Positions 5,896 to 9,264 of a stretch of 9,264 nucleotides of DNA are shown piece after piece (position 1 is the first letter of the stretch; the number at the start of each line of letters is the position of its first letter). Under the pieces are notes generated by a model, which did not search any database, had not been told where the DNA came from, and saw only the letters and a list, made by a program, of their open reading frames with translations. The stretch comes from Methylomonas sp. (lineage in GTDB: Bacteria; Pseudomonadota; Gammaproteobacteria; Methylococcales; Methylomonadaceae). Made by a program: the position numbers and the translations under genes. The stretch lies in contig JALSLS010000387.1 of NCBI GenBank assembly GCA_026988195.1, positions 1-9,264 of the forward strand, given 5' to 3'.

Positions 5896-6216
5896 ATGAA
5901 AACCTTATTCATTATTTTAAGCTTAATCTTAATCACTGGTTTTATAAGCACACATGCAGTTCAGGCTAAATCAAATGAGCCAACACAAAATAATAGTCAA
6001 ACTGTCATGCTTGATATGCAAAACATGACTTGCGCGATGTGTTCCATCACTATCAGAAAGGCGTTAGAAGGTGTTGATGGTGTGCAGAGTACTAAGGTGG
6101 ATTTTGACAGCAAAACAGCGAATGTCACTTTTTACCCCCAAAAAACCAATATAGAAACCCTGCTCAAAACTACCACTAATGCGGGCTATCCAGCCACTGT
6201 ACACCCAGAAAATTAA
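5896..6216 (+). CDS. merP: Periplasmic mercuric ion binding protein MerP
   Basis: A 106-residue precursor starting MKTLFIILSL, with a hydrophobic signal peptide and a likely cleavage after AVQA (residue 24). The mature part is one HMA domain with the metal motif MTCAMC (Cys46 and Cys49) and the typical ending NAGYPATV. MerP collects Hg(II) in the periplasm and passes it to MerT. The ATG at 5896 was chosen because GGAG lies 6 nt upstream and the signal peptide then begins normally. An in-frame ATG at 5884, overlapping the merT stop, would add only MEKK and could allow translational coupling. The residue before the motif is Asn where Gly is usual (NMTC rather than GMTC), a minor deviation. merA begins 15 nt downstream. 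Confidence 0.94.
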   Translation: MKTLFIILSLILITGFISTHAVQAKSNEPTQNNSQTVMLDMQNMTCAMCSITIRKALEGVDGVQSTKVDFDSKTANVTFYPQKTNIETLLKTTTNAGYPATVHPEN

Positions 6217-6231
6217 TGATAAGGACATAAA

Positions 6232-7905
6232 ATGTGGAGTAAACAACTAAAAATTGAAGGTATGACCTGCCTAAGTTGTGCCGAGGGTATCCAGAAGAAA
6301 CTCAATGCTCTCAAGGGTGTTGAGATAAAAGTCTGTTACCCTGAAGGTAATGGTGTTCTGACGGTTAAGGGTGATGATAGCCTGAAATCACTGATCGCTA
6401 AGATCGAAGATAAAGGCTATCAAGTCACAGAAATGGATCAAGGGCAGGCAAGTACAGATAAGCCAACACTGTCTGCCGCAAACAATGGCCAGCAATTGCA
6501 TGTCGCTATTATTGGTACAGGCTCAGGGGCTTTTGCCTGCGCTCTCAGAGCAGTGGAAAATGGTGCACGAGTTACACTGATTGAACGCAAGCCCATTATT
6601 GGCGGAACTTGTGTCAATATAGGCTGTGTACCCTCAAAAATCATGATCCGTGCAGCGCATATTGCCCATTTGCAACAACACCATGCCTTTGATGGCATTA
6701 AAAAACACAAGCCAGTGATTGACCGACAACAACTACTGGCACAACAACAAGCCAGAGTGGATGAATTACGAGCCGCTAAATATGAAAATATTTTAGAGTC
6801 TAAACCCGAGATAAGCTTGGTGAAAGGGGATGCTCGATTTAATGATGCCAACACACTGATTGTTGATCAGGAACACGGTGATTTTACAGAAATTAAAGCA
6901 GACCGCTTTCTCATTGCAACCGGTGCATCCTCTAGTATTCCCCCTATACCCGGTTTGGCAGAATCGCCTTATTGGACATCAACAGAAGCCTTGGAAGCAG
7001 CGGTTCTTCCAGAGTCACTGTGCGTTATTGGTTCTTCCATTGTCGCTTTAGAGTTAGCGCAGGCTTATTTAAGGTTAGGCACAAAAGTTACTTTATTAGC
7101 ACGACACTCCATAATGTTTAATGAAGACCCTGATATAGGTTCGGAATTGCATAAAATCCTGGAAGCTGAGGGTATGACTATTTTGGATCATACGCAAGCG
7201 CAAGTCATTTCATACCAAAAAGGATTGCTTTCATCAGGTAAATTCACTATTAAAACTACACAAGGACAAACATTAATCAGTGATCAATGTTTGATTGCAA
7301 CAGGCCGTTCATCCAATACTGGCAGTTTAGCACTTGAAAAAGCAGGGGTAGAAACGGGTAAAGGCGGTGCGATTAGTGTGGACGATCACATGCGTACCAA
7401 TGTTGAACATATTTATGCTGCAGGGGATTGTAGCAATCAGCCACAGTTTGTTTATGTTGCCGCCGCAGCAGGCACACGTGCTGCCATCAATATGACAGGC
7501 GGTGATGCTGCAATCAATCTATCCGCCATGCCAGCTGTTATGTTTACCGAGCCACAAATGGCAACAGTGGGTTTAACCGAGGCAGAGGCTCATCACAATA
7601 ATATTAAAACCGATACTCGCTTATTGCCCTTAGAAAATGTACCGCGCGCCCTGGCCAACTTTGAAACCAGAGGTTTTGTTAAGCTGGTGATTGAAGAAAG
7701 CAGCAGGCGTTTAATTGGCGCGCAAATACTGGCTCCCGAAGCGGGGGAAATGATCCAGACAGCGGTATTGGCTATTCATAATCAAATGACTATAGAAAAT
7801 CTGGCTGGGCAGCTGTTCCCTTATTTAACCATGGTAGAGGGGATTAAACTTTGCGCTCAAACCTTTAATAAAGATGTGAAAGAACTGTCTTGTTGCGCGG
7901 GGTGA
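6232..7905 (+). CDS. merA: Mercuric reductase MerA
   Basis: A 557-residue cytoplasmic flavoprotein that reduces Hg(II) to volatile Hg(0) with NADPH. The N-terminus is a single HMA domain with GMTCLSC (Cys13, Cys16), which delivers mercury to the core. The FAD-binding GTGSGA (95-100) and redox-active disulfide GGTCVNIGCVPSK (Cys127, Cys132) follow. Next come SPYWTSTEA (Tyr247, equivalent to a conserved active-site tyrosine), the NAD-binding VIGSSIVALELAQ, the FAD-contact YAAGDCSNQPQFVYVAAAAG, and the dimer-interface LFPYLTMVEG (Tyr531). The C-terminal vicinal cysteines Cys554-Cys555 (LSCCAG), which mark true MerA against other pyridine disulfide oxidoreductases, are intact. Length is close to the ~561 of Tn501. 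An AAGGA site lies about 8 nt upstream. No frame damage is seen. It is the last gene of the operon; a repeat-filled 403-nt spacer follows. Confidence 0.97.
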   Translation: MWSKQLKIEGMTCLSCAEGIQKKLNALKGVEIKVCYPEGNGVLTVKGDDSLKSLIAKIEDKGYQVTEMDQGQASTDKPTLSAANNGQQLHVAIIGTGSGAFACALRAVENGARVTLIERKPIIGGTCVNIGCVPSKIMIRAAHIAHLQQHHAFDGIKKHKPVIDRQQLLAQQQARVDELRAAKYENILESKPEISLVKGDARFNDANTLIVDQEHGDFTEIKADRFLIATGASSSIPPIPGLAESPYWTSTEALEAAVLPESLCVIGSSIVALELAQAYLRLGTKVTLLARHSIMFNEDPDIGSELHKILEAEGMTILDHTQAQVISYQKGLLSSGKFTIKTTQGQTLISDQCLIATGRSSNTGSLALEKAGVETGKGGAISVDDHMRTNVEHIYAAGDCSNQPQFVYVAAAAGTRAAINMTGGDAAINLSAMPAVMFTEPQMATVGLTEAEAHHNNIKTDTRLLPLENVPRALANFETRGFVKLVIEESSRRLIGAQILAPEAGEMIQTAVLAIHNQMTIENLAGQLFPYLTMVEGIKLCAQTFNKDVKELSCCAG

Positions 7906-7930
7906 GTGGGTAACAATGCCTGAGTTTCCT

Positions 7931-8014
7931 AAGTTAAGAAAGTTGACAGGGTGTGCTGACGATAGGAAACGCATCAATTACAAGCGGCGTACTTCCTACT
8001 TATTTCCTTAACTT
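7931..8014. repeat. Decayed copy of palindromic element A
   Basis: Positions 7948-7975 match the left arm of the intact element (2133-2160) at 25 of 28 bases. The right arm (about 7984-8000) has diverged so that only ACTTCCT and scattered bases still pair. An outer inverted pair AAGTTAAG (7931-7938) and CTTAACTT (8007-8014) is preserved. It begins 25 nt after the merA stop and may serve as the 3' end structure of the mer transcript, although no T-run terminator is present. Confidence 0.65.
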
Positions 8015-8033
8015 AATAATTCACAGGGAAATA

Positions 8034-8200
8034 TTAAGGAACGTGTATGGAATAACTTCCCGAAATTATAACGTAGGATTTTTGTTTCAGGTGGAGTGGT
8101 CTCATGAGGCGCATAGCAAGCTACGCAACGAATGAGATCACTCCACCTGGAGCAAAAAGACAAGTTAGAAATCGGGAAGTTGTTTCATGCATGTTCCTAA
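8034..8200. repeat. MITE-like element B, full copy with ~70-bp inverted arms
   Basis: The left arm (8034-8105) and right arm (8132-8200) are imperfect reverse complements over about 70 bp. Termini are TTAAGGAAC on the left and GTTCCTAA on the right, and the inner arm contains a GGTGGAGTGGTCTCAT / ATGAGATCACTCCACC pairing with one mismatch. The 26-nt centre can fold into a further small hairpin (CATAGC and GCTACG). There is no transposase or other coding frame: the only ORF crossing it is a by-product of the palindrome. Structure and length fit a non-autonomous MITE. A matching terminus occurs alone at 2272-2294. With the element A copy, it explains most of the 403-nt gap between merA and the next gene; positions 8201-8308 show only AT-rich leader. 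Confidence 0.8.
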
Positions 8201-8308
8201 GTACCCATATTCAGAAGACTTTAACGCTATGGTTTTTTAAAATTTGAGAAGTAAAATACCAAGTTTGATAGGGTAATTAAACGCAGGAATTTTTAGAGAA
8301 TAGGAAAC

Positions 8309-9264
8309 ATGTTGCAAACCAAATTAATAAATATCCCCACTAATCTAATAATGGGCTTTCTGGGCGTAGGTAAAACCACCGCTATTTTGGATTTAATTAA
8401 ACAAAAATCAAAAAATGAAACCTGGGCGGTACTGGTTAATGAGTTCGGGAAAATAGGTATAGATGGAGCTATCTATGCGAATGCGGGGGTTATTGTCAAA
8501 GAAGTAGCGGGCGGATGTTTATGCTGTGCTGTGGGTTTGCCTTTTCAGGTGAGTATTAACCGGCTATTAAAAGAAGTCAGACCTGATCGGCTTTTGATTG
8601 AACCGACAGGGTTAGGACACCCCAAAAAAGTATTAGATATGCTGGTTTCTGGTGCAAATCAAGCGGTGCTAGATGTACGCGCAAGTATTTGTTTGGTTGA
8701 TCCAGAAAAACTGAAAGACAGTCGTTACACAACACACCAAACTTATATTGATCAAATCGCATTAGCGGATGTTTTGGTCGCCAATAAAATGGACTTGGCG
8801 GATAGTGTGGCGATTAATTTATTTCATCAGTGGGCAGAGAATAGTCGCCCAGAAAAAGTAATGGTTGCGCATACTCAGCAAGGGCAGTTAGCGGTTTCCT
8901 GGCTTGATTTACAAAGAAATCCACAGAGGCAGGCCTTCTTTCCTAATGCCCACAATATCACTCAACTTTCTTCCGCTGATAACGCTGATTATGAGCCAAG
9001 CAATAAAGCAGATGGCTATCAAAGTTGGGGGCATATCTTTCCAGCTCATAGTTGTTTTGAATATAAAGCGTTAAACGACTTTTTAAGTCAGCTCAAAGTA
9101 GAAAGAATAAAAGGTATTTTAAAAACTAATAAAGGCTGGTTTATCATTAACGGCATTGATGACAATATCAAATACTCACCCGCGACAGCTATAGACTCCA
9201 GTCGAATTGAAATCATTGCTAATCTAAATCACTTGCAGGATATTTCCGCTAAACTCGAACAAAT
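8309..9264 (+). CDS. G3E/CobW family GTPase (COG0523), 3'-truncated by window edge
   Basis: An open frame of 318 full codons continues past the right edge. It belongs to the SIMIBI G3E GTPases (CobW, YjiA, ZigA), which act as metallochaperones or insert metals into enzymes. Visible motifs: Walker A GFLGVGKTT (16-24), the metal-binding CLCC (70-73 in GGCLCC), the family-naming glutamate in LLIEPTG (98-101), and the guanine-specificity NKMD (159-162). A CobW C-terminal domain starts around WGHIFPAHSCFEY. The start is supported by AGGA at 8302-8305, 3-4 nt before ATG, a short spacing. It is separated from merA by 403 nt of repeats, so it is probably a separate unit. Which metal it handles is unknown; no Zur-like operator was recognised upstream. 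Confidence 0.88.
   Translation, partial: MLQTKLINIPTNLIMGFLGVGKTTAILDLIKQKSKNETWAVLVNEFGKIGIDGAIYANAGVIVKEVAGGCLCCAVGLPFQVSINRLLKEVRPDRLLIEPTGLGHPKKVLDMLVSGANQAVLDVRASICLVDPEKLKDSRYTTHQTYIDQIALADVLVANKMDLADSVAINLFHQWAENSRPEKVMVAHTQQGQLAVSWLDLQRNPQRQAFFPNAHNITQLSSADNADYEPSNKADGYQSWGHIFPAHSCFEYKALNDFLSQLKVERIKGILKTNKGWFIINGIDDNIKYSPATAIDSSRIEIIANLNHLQDISAKLEQ

Noticed and set aside
6438..6854. 138-codon minus-strand ORF inside merA
   Set aside because: It is fully antisense to well-conserved MerA coding sequence, has Cys/Ser/Ala-rich composition typical of a shadow frame, and lacks motifs.
7953..8135. 60-codon + strand ORF between merA and the G3E GTPase gene
   Set aside because: It runs through the decayed element A and the left arm of element B and has no ribosome site or recognisable protein features; it is a by-product of repeats.
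7906..8308. CRISPR array or non-coding RNA gene in the repeat-rich gap
   Set aside because: The repeats are inverted and differ from each other; there are no regularly spaced direct repeats and no promoter-terminator pair for a discrete RNA.

Overview
The window reads as chromosomal DNA of an AT-rich proteobacterium, most likely a gammaproteobacterium. The mercury genes are of the Gram-negative type (MerR with the 35/9 cysteine spacing, a three-helix MerT, a secreted MerP, and a MerA with one N-terminal HMA domain). Intergenic palindromes and MITE-like elements are frequent. The genus cannot be fixed from this sequence. All convincing genes lie on the + strand, and no transposase, integrase, tRNA, rRNA or CRISPR array was seen.

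Left part (1-2081): the 3' portion of a YncE-like beta-propeller gene that enters from outside the window, closed by a rho-independent terminator; a small DUF4242 (nickel-binding-like) gene; a 27-codon ORF that looks like an internally deleted remnant of a divergent 4Fe-4S (YjdI-type) protein; and a GNAT acetyltransferase.

Middle (2082-4653): a long perfect palindrome (element A) and a solitary end of a second repeat family (element B) lie upstream of a two-gene unit. That unit encodes a helical, phasin-like protein and an AarF/UbiB (ABC1) atypical kinase with a C-terminal membrane hairpin.

Mercury resistance region (4698-7905): merR, then a 416-nt gap, then merT-merP-merA. The layout is unusual. 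merR is co-directional with the structural genes and sits next to aarF/ubiB, rather than divergent from merT at a shared operator. A clear MerR-type promoter (TTGACC, 20-bp spacer holding a dyad, TATAAT) lies just upstream of merT. About 10 bp upstream of its -35 box ends a roughly 200-bp inverted-repeat element (element C) that fills the merR-merT gap. The inferred workflow: MerP binds Hg(II) in the periplasm, MerT carries it inward, MerA reduces it to Hg(0), and MerR controls transcription. No merB, merC, merD or merE is present.

Right part (7906-9264): a decayed copy of element A and a complete 167-bp copy of element B fill the gap after merA. A G3E/CobW-family GTPase with a CxCC metal motif follows and runs off the right edge.

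The strongest points for follow-up are the decoupled merR with an element abutting the mer promoter, the recurrent A+B repeat pairing at two loci, the element-B end lying between -35-like and -10-like boxes, and the shortened 4Fe-4S gene. No wholly new multi-gene system was identified with confidence.
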